Source: Gnetum montanum | Taxonomy: Eukaryota; Streptophyta; Gnetopsida; Gnetales; Gnetaceae | NCBI GenBank assembly: GCA_015680685.1 | Contig: MNCI01007937.1 | Span: 125,290 to 189,289, forward strand | Reading direction: 5' to 3' | DNA: 64,000 nucleotides | Part shown: in pieces, positions 1 to 11,530 of the stretch | Layout of the letters: every line of letters starts with the position of its first letter | Numbering within the stretch: the first letter of the stretch is position 1 | Notes under the pieces: model-generated | Told to the model about the DNA's origin: nothing | Database searches by the model: none | What the model saw: only the letters and a program-made list of their open reading frames with translations | Position numbers and translations under genes: made by a program

Positions 1-244
1 TTAGTTTCTCAACCCTTTCCCCTGATAGCATAGAAGATAAGCCGAAAATACCAAAAAAATCACATACCTTAGACTTGCTTAACCATACATCGTGACACTT
101 ACAAGCAAGCCTGGGAAGACAACGAACGATTAACCCCAAGTGTTTCTTGTGGTGTTAAGGCATTTAGTCTGCGGAGTTCGACTGGATCGCGCGTGCACGC
201 TCGTATTCGTATGGTTGAGTGTAGGGGTACTTCGCCACTCATCA
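1..244 (+). repeat. Athila-like LTR, 3' terminal fragment (plus orientation)
   Basis: The last ~70 bases are the reverse complement of the LTR end seen at 2720, 8108, 22145 and 37557 (motif TGATGAGTGRCGAGGTACCC), and the segment ends in ACTCATCA. No primer binding site follows; degenerate pol coding begins straight away. It is therefore best read as the 3' or solo LTR of another plus-strand element inserted in E1, or as E1's own LTR fused to pol by a deletion. The window edge removes the left side, so no target-site duplication can be tested. Confidence 0.75.
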
Positions 245-261
245 ATACACTTATGTCATAG

Positions 262-2719
262 GCATGGATGAACTAGAGAAAGTTCATCACTAACTCTATG
301 ATGATGAAAACACTAATACCAATTGGAAAGAGTTAGAGATCCCTGAGAATTTTAAATAGGAGCCCCTAGAGTTGAAAACTTTACTTGTCGGCCTAGAATA
401 TACATTCTTGAAAAATGGCAAGCTAGTTAAACTTAATGCCAAACTTGCTCCTGAATAGAAAGAAAAATTTTTAGAAGTGGTTAACAAATGATCAACAACC
501 TTTACTTGGTCATATCCTAAACTCACTGGAATTGATCTACGGATATGGCAGCATCACATTTACATTAATCCATCCATGAAGCTAAGGAGGTAACCACAAC
601 AGTGGTTGAACCCAAAATTGAAGCAAATTTTCAAAGAGGAGATTGAGCAAGTCCTTAAGGCAAGGTTCATGTACACCATTGTGGATAGTGAGTGAATCAC
701 CACTTGTGATAGTGTCAAATAGAAGTGGCAAATGGTGGGTTTGCATTGATTTTAGGTTGTTGAACATGGAAACATTCAAAGATCATTTTCCATTGCCATT
801 TGTTAATCAGGTATTGGAAACCATTTTTGGACATTGCTACTATAGTTTTTTGGATGGTTATAGTGGCTATAACCAAATCCAGATTACACTAGAAGATTAG
901 GCCAAAATAACATTCACTAGTCCCTAGGGAACCTTTGCATATTGCAAGATGCCTTTTTGTCTATGCAGTGCTCCTACTACTTTCCAATGTCTAGTCTTAA
1001 GCATCTTTCAATAGTAGATTGGTAGCAAGGTAGAAGTCTTTATGGATGACTTCTCTACTTATGGAGCTACATTTGAACAAGCCCTCAATTTCCTTGAGTA
1101 AGTACTAAAAATATGTGTTGAAACAAGCCTTAGGCTCAGTTGGCAAAAGAGTCATCTCATGGTCTAAGACGGCATGGTACTAGGGCACAAAATTTCATAG
1201 GAAGGGATCGAGGTAGACCCTAAAAAGATAAGGGTCATCCAAGGAATCACACACCAATCAGAGATAGTTATAGATGTCTGCTCATTCATTGGATACACTG
1301 GCTACTATTGGTGGTTTATAAAGAATTTCTGTAAGATCACAAAGCCATTGGTTGAGCTTACAAAGAAATATTTTTCATTCATCTGGACCAAGAAGTGTGA
1401 ACATGCATTCCAACAACTAAAGGAAAAGCTCATAGAAACTCCAATTCTATGAGTACTTGACTAGTCCAAATCATTCCATATAATGATAGATGCATCTAAT
1501 TATGCCTTGGGAGCCATGCTTATGTAGTTGGACAATAAGAAATGTCCATTCTACATCCACTACGTGAGTCGAAGCATTGTGGGCACATAGTTGAATTACA
1601 CTATAACTGAGAAAGAGCTAATGTGATGATGTATGCTTTGGAAAAGTTTAGGCACTATGTGCTTGGATATAAAGTATTTATGCACATTGATCATAGTGCC
1701 ATCCACTTCCTTATGAACAAATCAATGATGAGTCCTCGTGTCATATGGTGGTTGGTGATCTTGTAAGAATTCGATCTTACAATGGTAGATCGAAAGGAAA
1801 TTGAGAATGTGGTCATTGACCACTTGTCTTGGTTGCAATGGGATAACAAAGAGGAGGAAAGCCCATTAGTTGATCTATTTCTTAACAAACTCCTCTTTGC
1901 CATTGCAATAATTGAATAAATTCCTATAGAACAAAAATGCTGATGGCATCCTCACTTATCTTCTTACTTAGGAGATGCCACAAGATCTGGACCATAGGAA
2001 GAAATAATAGTTTCTCCATCAGGCTAAGTACTTCATAGAAATCAACGAACATCTTTACAAGGTGTGTGTCAATGGCTTGATTCATGGTATGTCTCTAATG
2101 TAGATCAATTGTGAGTTCTTCAAGATGCTCATGAAGGTCCCTATGGAGGCCACTATGCTAGGAGACACACGATCATAAAGATCCTACTAGCAGGATACTA
2201 TTGGCCCACAATCTTCAAGCATGTCCATCAATTTGTTTGATCCTGTGAGTGTTGTCAATGAGATGGTGAGATGATCACATGAATGGAGGGTTCTCAACAG
2301 TGGATTCAACCACTAGAACCCTTTGACATATGGGGAATTCACTTCATAAGTCCCATCACACCCATGTCTAATGAAAGGCCATATATAATTGTTGTCATTG
2401 ACTATTGTACCAAATGGGCAAAAGTAGTAGCCGTCACCAACTATACATCATCCATTGCTGCTCAATTTGTATAAAAAAATGTTGTAAACAGGTTTGGGAT
2501 GCCATGAGCATATATTTTTGACAATGGAACTCATTTTACAGGTGCCACTTTTCAAAAACTCATGCAATGCTTAGGGGTTGAACATTAATTAACAACACCC
2601 TATCATCCCCAAGCTAATAGTCAAGCAGAGATAACTAATAGGAAGATTACAAAGATTTTAATAAGAACTATTAGCAAATATAGGAGAGATTGGAGCACAA
2701 AACTCAACGATGCCCTTGG
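262..2719 (+). pseudogene. E1 pol, part 1: RT, RNase H, integrase core (decayed)
   Basis: Conceptual translation with stops gives the pre-RT linker (EPLELKTLL, about 360), an RT palm with CIDFRLLN and FPLPFVNQVLE (740-830), FLDGYSGYNQI (850-885), VEVFMDDFSTYG (1028-1065, the MDD catalytic box) and VLGHKIS (about 1180). RNase H follows, with MIDASNYALGAML (1480-1530) and NYTITEKEL (1595-1620). The integrase core lies at 2283-2700 (PFDIWGIHF, FDNGTHFTG, QAEITNRKI). The usual first catalytic Asp of the DD35E triad is His here (GIHF for GIDF); the second Asp (FDNG) and the Glu (QAE) remain. At least a dozen in-frame stops, plus frameshifts, make it non-functional. It is cut at 2719 by A1 and resumes at 8971. 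Confidence 0.88.
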
Positions 2720-3577
2720 TGATGAGTGACGAGGTACCCCTACACTCAACCATATGAATATGAGCATTACACGTGCTATTCGGTCAAACTATGCAAATGG
2801 ACTAGTTGTGGTATCTAGATAGTTAACCTTAGGTCACAGTTCGCTGTCTTCCCACCTGGACTAGTATTATCTTTGTCACGTATGGTTTAGTCCAAAGTGA
2901 GGTGTATGATGTGTTTCTAACCTAATGCTACTCCTAAAGGCAATGGAAGGTAATATTATCTAAGCTAAGAGAGAAAGGGTGAGAGAGAATCTAAACTAGC
3001 CTAAGTGCGATGAGCATCCATTCCTCAATCATCCATACACATCTTGGACCTCGTGCACGACTACCACTAGGATTACCAAGCGCAGACCTTAGGTACGCTA
3101 CTGAGTTACCAAGTAGTCACACTTAAATGCTTGTGATCAAGTCGTACTCATTCCACGTTTAATAGGAGTTTAGGGTGAGAAGAGATAAACTGGGAAAGTA
3201 GTAAATAATAATTAAATAATTAATTAATTAAGCTAAGTGAATGCTGCAATGATGAAGTGATCTCGATCTTTATTTGCGGTCATGTGCGTGTCCAAGTACA
3301 TCACACTCGAACAAGGATGCCGTATAATTAGAATCACCACACTGCGGGCATACACTGGGAAATAATTCTAACTCTAAGAAGGAAAAACTGCAAGATTTTG
3401 GGTAAGGAACTAAGAACTAACTCCTAGAACAAGGAAAGCTGCCTCTTATTTATAGAAATTGAGGTACGCGATATTGCGGCCCATGCGATATCACGGCTGT
3501 GATATCGCGGCTGCTATGATATCATAGTTATGATATCATGGCCACGATATCACATCCAGCAAATTCATGACTCATCA
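2720..3577 (-). repeat. A1 3' LTR
   Basis: Begins TGATGAGTGACGAGG and ends ACTCATCA (an 8-base inverted terminus). In element orientation the U3 starts at 3577, carries six GATATC-type palindromes (3465-3560), then a TATA box at 3441-3455 (CTATAAATAAGAGGC on the minus strand). The matching 5' LTR is 8108-8965. Confidence 0.93.
3441..3455 (-). promoter_or_regulatory. LTR TATA box (A1 3' LTR)
   Basis: The minus strand reads CTATAAATAAGAGGC just downstream of the GATATC array. The same motif sits at the equivalent place in the other LTRs: near 8831-8843, 22854-22868 and 30771-30785. Confidence 0.7.
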
Positions 3578-3590
3578 TACCCCCATGACT
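3578..3590 (-). other. Polypurine tract of A1
   Basis: The minus strand reads AGTCATGGGGGTA immediately before the TGATGAGT start of the 3' LTR. The tract is also found at 30938-30950 (A3) and, on the plus strand, at 14635-14643 (E1). Confidence 0.8.
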
Positions 3591-3767
3591 GAATGAAAAC
3601 TTATCCTCGAGTTACAGAGAGAACAAGATCCATTGATTACACAGTGGATGGGTATGGGATTATTGACTGACTAGAATGGATTCATGCGCAGTGTGGAATC
3701 AAAGAAAAATTGAGACACAACACAGAGAATGCAAAAGAAAATCCTACTGTTACAAAATTGATGGAAC

Positions 3768-4535
3768 TCATGTAGTTCCTGGTGGTAGTGTCTCCTCCAT
3801 AGGTGTCTTTCCCTTTTCTTGCACTCCAGGTCTTGGGATTTGATGACATTGAAGTATGGCCTGGAGTTTCTCCTCTTGTAAGGCCTTGAGTGCCTTGGCA
3901 TGCATGTAAGTTTGCGCTTGTGCCATAGAGGCATCCCAGTCAGCCTTCTCTTTTTCTTCCACCATCCTTTTATTCTCTGCCAACAATTTATTAAGTTGCT
4001 CAGTTCTGAAAGTGTCCAGCTGGTTCTGAGCAACCTTTGGCCCTGCATTCGGAAGGTTTAATATTTCTGAAATGGCTTGAACAGAGAAATCAACAGTCAC
4101 ACCACAATTGTTAATCGTGGTGCCTTCTTCTTTATTGTGCCAAAATTGGTACGTTTCCCCTAAGTACCATGCATCGCTTTCAGAGAGGATAGGCCATAAC
4201 GGGGACCCTATGAGGTGGTCCCTAATAGCCTTAGGAGCAAACTCTGCAAAAGATTCAAAGGTTAGTTCCACAATCTCTACAGAAAATGTGGACCTTTTGT
4301 GGATAGCCTGAACACAGTCCTGGGACAACGTGAGATGTTGTCCCTATTCAGGCGCTGCAGCAGCTCCTCCTTCTGCCTGCCCAGATTGTGCAGTAGTAGG
4401 GTCTTCTTAATGAATGCTAAATGATTGTGCCTCCTGCTCTACATGTTGTCCAGAAAGATCTTGTCTTCCTCCTCTCCTAGGTCGTTTGATCACACCTTGA
4501 GCAGGACCTTCCTGTTGTCCACATTTCGGGGCCAT
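3768..4535 (-). pseudogene. MAPK-start ORF downstream of gag in A1 (short form, two stops)
   Basis: The frame runs from an ATG at 4535 (MAPKCGQQEG) to a stop at 3768, 256 codons including it, broken by two in-frame stops; the last 186 codons from 4328 are open. The middle (FAEFAPKAIRDHLIGSPLWP, then SDAWYLGETYQFWHN) aligns by eye with the ORF at 11531-14420 in E1 (SPMWP, GEWYMVET), so this is a shared extra ORF and not gag. The C-terminal third is charged and probably coiled coil (EQLNKLLAENKRMVEEKEKA). Fuller E1 text recalls the 'putative plant transposon protein' domain often carried by plant gypsy elements; that match is from memory. An AG lies directly before the ATG (TGATTGCAG), as in an acceptor site. 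Function unknown; its place between pol and the 3' LTR is where Athila elements carry an env-like ORF. Confidence 0.7.
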
Positions 4536-6016
4536 CTGCAATCACACGGGGCCAATTGTTAGTAAGGTTGTTACCCAAGTTAGGTTATACCTTACTACTT
4601 GTCTTAATAGATTTACTTTATTTCCATGTGATGTTAATTATTGGAAGAACATGTCCCCAAAAGATTATAATGTTGAGTCCTCTTTGCTTAGGTGGTTTCC
4701 AAATTTAATTTTCTGGTATANTTCGCTGGTACTCCAATTTTCATTCCGTTTGAACCTACTTGAACCTNCGAGCGAGTTATGGATATGAAAGCAAGGGACG
4801 TGCAATCGTGAGTTGTAGATAGGAATTTGAAAAAATTCCCTTGCATGAACAGTAGCAAATGATGTTGATTAGCACAAGGGGGTCACGTATATATATTTCA
4901 TCGAAGTTAGAGCACTTAGAGAATGTACCGAATTTTTAATATTTTTTTTGAAATTAAACGATGTAAACTAAGAACATCTGGACGATTGTTAAAGGGTTCC
5001 AGGGTAATTCAACTAGTTCTAAAGGCATGAAAATTATGATGGTGTGGAATTTATCAATAAGGACCTCGGATGGCAGAGAAAAAGGTTATGTGATGGTTCA
5101 TAGGAATGTTGAATCAGAGGGATAGTAATAAGGGAAAGAAAATTGTTGGCAATATGCTAAGGGTAATAAATGGTGTGTGGAAGATGGGTCATGAGTGCAA
5201 ATTACAAAAATTACATAAGTGGGTCCTCCCCAAAGCAGGTTCCAACCTTTAATGCTGTTGCATAACCACACTTAAAAGTGTCTGTGGGCATTCAAAGGGT
5301 TAAATGTAATCCACACTAATTCCACAAAACACACACATGTAAATATCACTAGAATGAGGTAAGAATTCTATGTTACACACGACACGAGCAACAATTACAC
5401 GAATAGTAAGATGAGACGAAATATAGAAGGGATTGTAGAGATTGGGACATGAGGTAACTGATGCAGGGCATAGTGAATCCTACATGTAATGCATGATTAA
5501 GGTGTCAATAACCCATCGTTCCAAGATCAAAACCAAGTACATTCCTCTGATTAGTGACACCGCATTGTTTCATCCCATGATGAGCAACTATGAGAGTACC
5601 AGAACAACAAGGTGTACGATCACTTGGCATTTTGTTCAAGGGAGGAGTGATTTTTGTTTTGTGGCACTTCCTTTGGTCCATTGTTCTTCATTCTGGGTAC
5701 AATGAACATAAAATTAATTTTAAGTTTTAAGAATGTTAAGAATATCACTGTACCCTCGAACAGAACCTCTTATTTGTAGAATGGATGAGTGGGTGTAATA
5801 GGCTCAGTATCCAAATAATTGACCACTCGGGACTTGATAACATAGAACACACCTCAACCAACGAGCCACATGAGTGTTTTATTTGTAGACGAGATTACTT
5901 ATAAAAACGTAAAAAGACAAAAAGATAAAACAAGAAATTTGAAAAATGAAAAAATTGGAAAATAAAAAGTTGTAAAATTAAAGAAAATGAAAAGCAGTTA
6001 TTAATCCTACTTGTTA
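4536..6016 (-). other. A1 internal non-coding spacer
   Basis: No credible ORF. It shares blocks with the spacers of A3 (31537-35454), A2 and E1, including the stretch reading GTGGGTCCTCCCCAAAGCAG at 5219. Two isolated N bases are present (4721 and 4767). Confidence 0.6.
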
Positions 6017-7966
6017 TTAGAATGGGGAGTATCCCCCATAACTAAACGTTTGAGCATGGCGAGGATTAATAATTGAAAGATGAGGATCCTTGCATGTTGG
6101 AAATATTGGAAATTGGTCATACTTAGCCCATTAGGGTTCACACACTTGATTATAGTAAGCATAGTGGGGTGATTTATAGGATGTAGCTTTCAGATAACCA
6201 GTTGACCCACTATGATGGTTGGGACCATAAGATGGTATGCAAAGATCGGGATGTTGCCTTCCATGGCTATGTTCATCAGGCCATATGGTTGTTGGAGTGT
6301 TGATTGGTGGTCCTAATAAAGTAATACAAGGCGTTGGGTTTGATGCACCATAGTGTTGGACTTGTGCTGAGTTGGAGGATGCAGTGGCCTTGGAATTGTG
6401 TTGTCCCTTCCTAGGATCATTTCTAAAGAAGGGATGCCTTCGATGTTGCTAAGGTCTCTCACTGCTGTTGGCAATAGAAGCACAAGTAACATTCGGGGGT
6501 TGTTGCTGTGGTGCAAACACCTTAGGAACAGTTGGTGGCAATGTAGAAGGAGGGAAAGGATGAGAATGTTGAAAATTAGGAGAAGTGTGAGGTGCACAAG
6601 GTAGTGGTTGTGTTGACGACATGGGCTGATAGTATTGAGGAGAATGGTAATGTGGTGAGATAGAGTATGTTGACCCAGTTGGGGAAACAAGATATTGAAC
6701 TCAATAAGCATTTGGATTCAGATAATATGAAGGGTGTCTCCAGTTTAGGGATGGCTTCCCCCACGACTGGGATTGTTGCCACTGTGATCGAACACAGTAT
6801 CTCTGTATGAACTCTGGATGTAACGTGCTTCCCCAATGCTCGTATAAATGTAACAAGATTAGGCATTGACCCTTGGGGTGATCGTATAGGCATATGTTGC
6901 ATTCATATGTATGATTAGTTGTTGAGCTCTTATTTTCTTTATCCCTTCTTCCCGATTGTCTAATGATATTTTATCCTGCTTCTTGGGTTGTCAAAACTCT
7001 ATCTCCAATAATATCAATAAATTCTCCACACTTTTTATGTATCCATTCCAACATCTTATTGATCTTTGCCTCGACTTCCTCTAATGAATTGTTGTATCAG
7101 CAAAGATGGTTTTTTCTCCTTGTGATAGGTTGATTTCTCCTCTTTATGATTATGGACCTTTGTTAAGTTGAGATTTTGGTCCTGTTGCTAGTTTTCAACA
7201 CTCTCCCATCTAGCCGTTTCTCCTTCCTCTTTTGCTACCCGCTTAATAAGCTCTTGGGACTTGATGGGTTTGTAGGTCGTATAGTTGACATTGGGCATAC
7301 ATTCCTAGGGTCTCTCTTGTTTCATCATGAAGCCCATCAATGATATGGTACATTAGCCTTTCCTCGAAGAACTTATGGCCTGGACGGTTGTTTAACAATC
7401 CATAATATCTTTCTAAGGCCATGTCCAAGGGTTCATGTTGTGCTTATTTCCACTCTTGGATTTGTTTCCTCAAGGTTGACACTCTTGCGTAGGCTTGATA
7501 TCTTTCGTTAAAAAGTTCTACCATTGTTGGCCAACGTTGTATTGAATTTGGGTTTAACGAGTGTCATAGGGAAGAGCTTGAGTTTTTGCCAATCGTTATC
7601 AATGTTGTTCCATGTGTAGGCATCGTAGAAGGCTTGTAAATGTTGTTGTGGATCTAAGTCATAGCCTCCTGAAAAATTGGGAAAGTTGTTTAAATCGAGC
7701 CTGGGTAGGTGGCTTTCTTTATGATGCCTACGAGAGATTCGAACAACCTCTTGTATTTGTGTTAGGCTTGTAGTGGCCATTAGGGGTTCATCGTCATCGA
7801 GTAAGTTCTGCTTTCGTGCGTTGGGATGATGTTGCCTTCGTTTATATTTATAAGAAATCCCCACTTCAGATTACGTACTCTAATCTTCATTGTCAGATAA
7901 TTCGTTGGTTCTCCAATGAATTGCCTTACTAGATGTGGCATTATCGTAGTCTTGTAGGAGAGGCAT
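6017..7966 (-). pseudogene. A1 gag (decayed)
   Basis: Starts MPLLQDYDNAT at 7966. The capsid region (retrotrans_gag type) contains PRLDLNNFPNFSGGYDLDPQ, DWQKLKLFPMTLV and MALERYYGLLNN (7864-7243). A zinc-binding stretch, ICLYDHPKGQC, lies near 6890. The C-terminus is rich in Pro, Ser, Tyr and His and ends FSYGGYSPF, stop at 6017. Relative to the A3 copy, about 29 bases are missing near 7555, which removes the residues after PMTLV and shifts the frame. Gag forms the virus-like particle that packages element RNA; this copy cannot be translated whole. Confidence 0.82.
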
Positions 7967-8088
7967 GGTTGTGAAATTGTGTGTGAATTTATATGTGACT
8001 TTTTATAATTATTTCTTCCTAAAATATATATCATTAATTCCTATACAGTGACCTTGTATGATATAACTAATCTAGATAACTAGCACCG

Positions 8089-8107
8089 TCACTGGCAATG
8101 ACACCAA
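8089..8107 (-). other. Primer binding site of A1 (tRNA-Asp type, decayed)
   Basis: The minus strand directly after the 5' LTR reads TTGGTGTCATTGCCAGTGA, a mutated form of TGGCGCCGTTGCCGGGG, the complement of the plant tRNA-Asp 3' end used by Athila elements. The A2 copy (28433-28451) is almost perfect. Confidence 0.8.
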
Positions 8108-8965
8108 TGATGAGTGACGAGGCACCCCTACACTCAACCATACGAATACGAGCATTACACGTGCGATCCGGTCGAACTCCACAGACAGACTAGTTGTGGT
8201 ATCTAGATAGTTAACCTTAGGTCGCAGTTCGCTGTCTTCCCACCTAGACTAGTATTAACTTTGTCACGTATGGTTTAGTCCAAAGTGAGGTGTATGATGT
8301 GTTTCTAACCTAATGCTACTATTGAAGGCAATGGAAGGTAATATTATCTAAGCTAAGAGAGAAAGGGTGAGAGAGAATCTAAACTAGCCTAAGTGTGATG
8401 AGCATCCATTCCTCAATCATCCGTACACATCTTGGACCTCGTGCACGACTACCACTGGGATTACCGAGCGTAGATCCTAGGTACACTACTGAGTTACCAA
8501 GTAGTCACACTTAAATGCTTGTGATCAAGTCCTACTCATTCCACATTTAACAGGAGTTTAGGGTGAGAAGAGATTAACTAGAAAAGCAGTAAATAACAAT
8601 TAAATAATTAATTAATTAAACTAAGTGAATGCTACAATGATGAAGTGATCTCAATCTTTATTTGCGGTCATGTGCATGTCCAAGTACGTCACACTCGAAT
8701 AAGGATGTCGTACAATTACAATCACCACACTGCGGGCATACACTAGGAAATAATTCTGACTCTAAATAGGAAAAACTATAAGAGTTTGGGTAAGGAACTA
8801 AGAACTAACTCCTAGAACAAGGAAATCTGCCTCTTATTTATAGAAATTGATGTAAGATGCGATATTGCGGCTACGATATCGCGGATGCGATATGGCGGCT
8901 GCTGTGATATCATAGCTATGATATCACGGCCATGATATCATAGCCAGAAAATTCAGGACTTATCA
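8108..8965 (-). repeat. A1 5' LTR
   Basis: 858 bp, same length as the 3' LTR. It ends ACTTATCA (one change from ACTCATCA) and is followed by TSD CTTGG. GATATC-type palindromes lie at about 8857-8945 and the TATA motif at 8831-8843. Confidence 0.93.
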
Positions 8966-8970
8966 CTTGG

Positions 8971-9526
8971 GCTTACCACTCAACATGGAAACTCCCTATT
9001 GGCTACTCTTCCTGTGAGCTAGTGTATAGAAAACTTTCAACACTCTTGATTTAACATGAGCTTCGTACACTCTCAATAGCCTATGATCTGAATCTTGACT
9101 TAAGTTTAGCACAAAAAGAAAGGTTGATCAACTTGAATGTGCTAGATAAAAATTGATTAGTAGCCCTATCTTTGAATGAAGTGCACAAGGCATTCAACAA
9201 GTAATGACATGACTTTAGAATATGGAAAGTGAAATTTCAACTAGGAGATAAGGTTCTCTACTAGAATCCCACACACATACCTTAGAAAACCAAATTCCAA
9301 ATGTTGTAGGAAGGGCCTTATATAATTGATGAAACCTTTCCTTCTCAGACCATGATCATATACAAACTTGAGAGCCTAAATAAAAAGCAGTTTTTCAACA
9401 TCTAATAGGAAAAGGCCTTCCATGGGCCCAAGCAAGCCAGTGTAATAAATACCTCAATGAATGGACAACCACGCTCAATTTTTTGGATCTCCTCCTCCCA
9501 ACTTAGTTGTGGGGGAGATGGCCATC
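8971..9526 (+). pseudogene. E1 pol, part 2: integrase C-terminus (decayed)
   Basis: After removal of A1 the integrase continues: AYHSTWKLPIGYSSCELVY matches the familiar YRTAFKTPIGMSPY-type motif of Ty3/gypsy integrases, followed by YDLNLDLS. The segment ends near 9526 with a purine-rich motif at 9510-9518 (TGGGGGAGA) that recurs at the same place in C and A2. Confidence 0.85.
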
Positions 9527-11530
9527 TGTGCTAATCATATACGTGGCTCCTTAGTTTCTTTTTTTTTTTACACATTTTTGTCTTTGTAATTTGTTTATTT
9601 TACACCTTTTTGTTTTACACCATCATTAGTACATTTGAATCCTTCTTGAATATTTTATACTTTCTTATATATTTTACTTTATTTTAGTGTGATTTTCTAA
9701 TTTTTGTGAATAAACGTGCTTTGTGCCAATAGGACATAGTGGTAATGTAGTTGCTGCTAATGGTGGTTTGTGCTTAATGTTTTGTTTACTAATGTGTAGT
9801 TTCTATTTTTGAATTTTTTTATTGATGGCTAAGTCATGGTTTGTTTTTCATGGAATAAGTAGTGAGCTCACAACATCGACCCATCCACAAACTCCTTGTT
9901 TTGGAAGTTTGAGATCCCTTTTCATTAAATAAACTTTTAATTTGTGACATCAATAGTTTTTAGAATTGGGAAAGATTGAAAGGTTTGCATAGGGTGTGAC
10001 TTCAAGGGGACTTAATACTCTTTGTACTCTTTTACTTACTTGGGTGCTTGAGTATTTTCATAGACTTCTTACCATTCTATGTTGACCAATAACAATAAGT
10101 CGAATAAAGTCTTTGCATGGTGTGGTTTCTATAAAAAAAAAAAAAAAACAAACATGATGGAAATTCAAAGCACACCCCTTAGACAAATAAATAGGCTATA
10201 AGCACTGGTTATGGATCTAAAAAGATATGTTACCCTTGCCTAAATGTCACCTCTAACTAAGGCCCTTTCTCACTTCCTACTTTTCTTTTCTTCTCTTTAT
10301 GGAATGGTGGTTGTTCTGTGGGAGCACTCTTGTGTCTTGAGAGGGTGAATCAGTCTTGAAGTGGTAATGCGAAGTTACTGAAAGAGGTTGGTTTTGGTTT
10401 GGACTAAGGATGGATCTCCTTAGGTTATTTTAACACACACTTCATAAGGGACTTCTTATGACCTTAATTCATAATTCCATTCCACCTCTTCCATCATCCA
10501 TCTCTACTATTCGTAACTTACCTCATTGCTAAAGTCCATGTTCTTGATTTGGTGTCTTGGTTTGTCATACTTGAATTCTTAGGTAAAATCTTCTAGGTTT
10601 TGGTCCTTAACTTCCATCAACCATTAATCACCTATGAGGCCGAAGGACTCCTTAGGTTGAGGTTATTTAAGGGTAAACAAGACATGTGCCTACTCTAGGG
10701 AGGATCCATTTGCATATCTCTTAGTTGGGTTTGTTAAGCACCTTATCCTTAGGCATTCTTTCAATCAAAATCTTTCGTACATCCATCTTTTGCATCAAAC
10801 CATGCACTCCTTTACATATTTTGTTCAATAAACACATTCTCCATCAAATTTTTGAATATTTGATTTTTCAAAGATCCTCTTCAATGATTTCATCATATTC
10901 TTGGCTTTTCTGGAAATCGATAGATCCCAAATTCATTGAAAATTTCCTTGTATTTTTTAAGATATTCAAAATTTAAAAATTTTCCTACAAGCTCTGTATA
11001 CGGGGCCTTGTCGATGGAGCAAACGCATATACGAGGCCTCGTATAGGTGGTTTTGTTGATGTAGTAGAAAAGTACTATATATATATGTAACCCCACTTTG
11101 AAATTTTCACATTTTCTCACAAATGCCAAGGGAGTTTTTAAAATTTTTAGAGCCTAGAACTTTTTAGAGATCATAACTTCCTAACTGTTTATCCAAATAA
11201 CTCTGTTCTTTGACCCTACATCTACTAGAGGTAAGCTCTTAGTCGTGGGGGACACAAATGTGCCATTTTGACAAAAAAAATTTCACCATTTTTTTAACTC
11301 CCACAAAGGTTGAACTAAAAAATCAACTATTAAATACCAAATTACAAGAGTTAAACTTTTCCAACAAGCTCTAGTGACATTTACAATAAAAATTAATAAA
11401 TAATTAATAAAATAACCAATTTTCCATGGTCCAACCTTAGCCAAAGTGTAACTCACTAATGAGGGAAGGTATTCAAAAATTTAAAGTTACACATTATATC
11501 TACTAATGCATGGATGTGTTGTGACCATAG
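9527..11530 (+). other. E1 non-coding region between pol and the MAPK-start ORF
   Basis: No convincing coding frame. It is homologous in reverse orientation to A2 at 23690-24835 (shared TCTTTGCATGGTGTGGTT block near 10105 and the GGGAGGATCC block near 10695). It contains a 16-base A run (10132-10147). Confidence 0.6.

Larger units (their letters stand above)
2720..8965 (-). mobile_element. Non-autonomous Athila-like element A1 (gag only), nested in E1 integrase
   Basis: Two LTRs of equal length (858 bp each) flank a 4.5-kb interior. The 5-base target-site duplication CTTGG is present at 2715-2719 and 8966-8970, and removing the element restores the integrase reading of E1. Order on the minus strand: 5' LTR, PBS, gag, non-coding, MAPK-start ORF, PPT, 3' LTR. 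There is no RT, RNase H or integrase, so mobilisation must have relied on enzymes supplied in trans by relatives such as E1 or C. The LTRs differ mainly by C/T and G/A transitions, as expected after methylation and deamination. Confidence 0.93.

Noticed and set aside
3465-3560. Regularly spaced GATATC palindromes resembling a CRISPR-type or satellite array
   Set aside because: Units are short and diverged, lie inside LTR U3 regions upstream of a TATA box, and recur only in LTRs; the DNA is plant nuclear.
3671-4048. 125-codon minus-strand frame
   Set aside because: Overlaps the MAPK-start ORF in another frame and has no counterpart in E1 or A3.
6313-6711. 132-codon minus-strand open frame rich in Leu and His
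   Set aside because: Out of frame with gag; the neighbouring frame gives the Pro/Ser/Tyr-rich gag C-terminus shared with A3.
9519-10700. LTR starting TGGCCATC after the purine tract at 9510-9518
   Set aside because: At first it looked like PPT plus LTR, but the same sequence follows pol in C and A2 and is continuous with the MAPK ORF and a true LTR further on; it is internal spacer.
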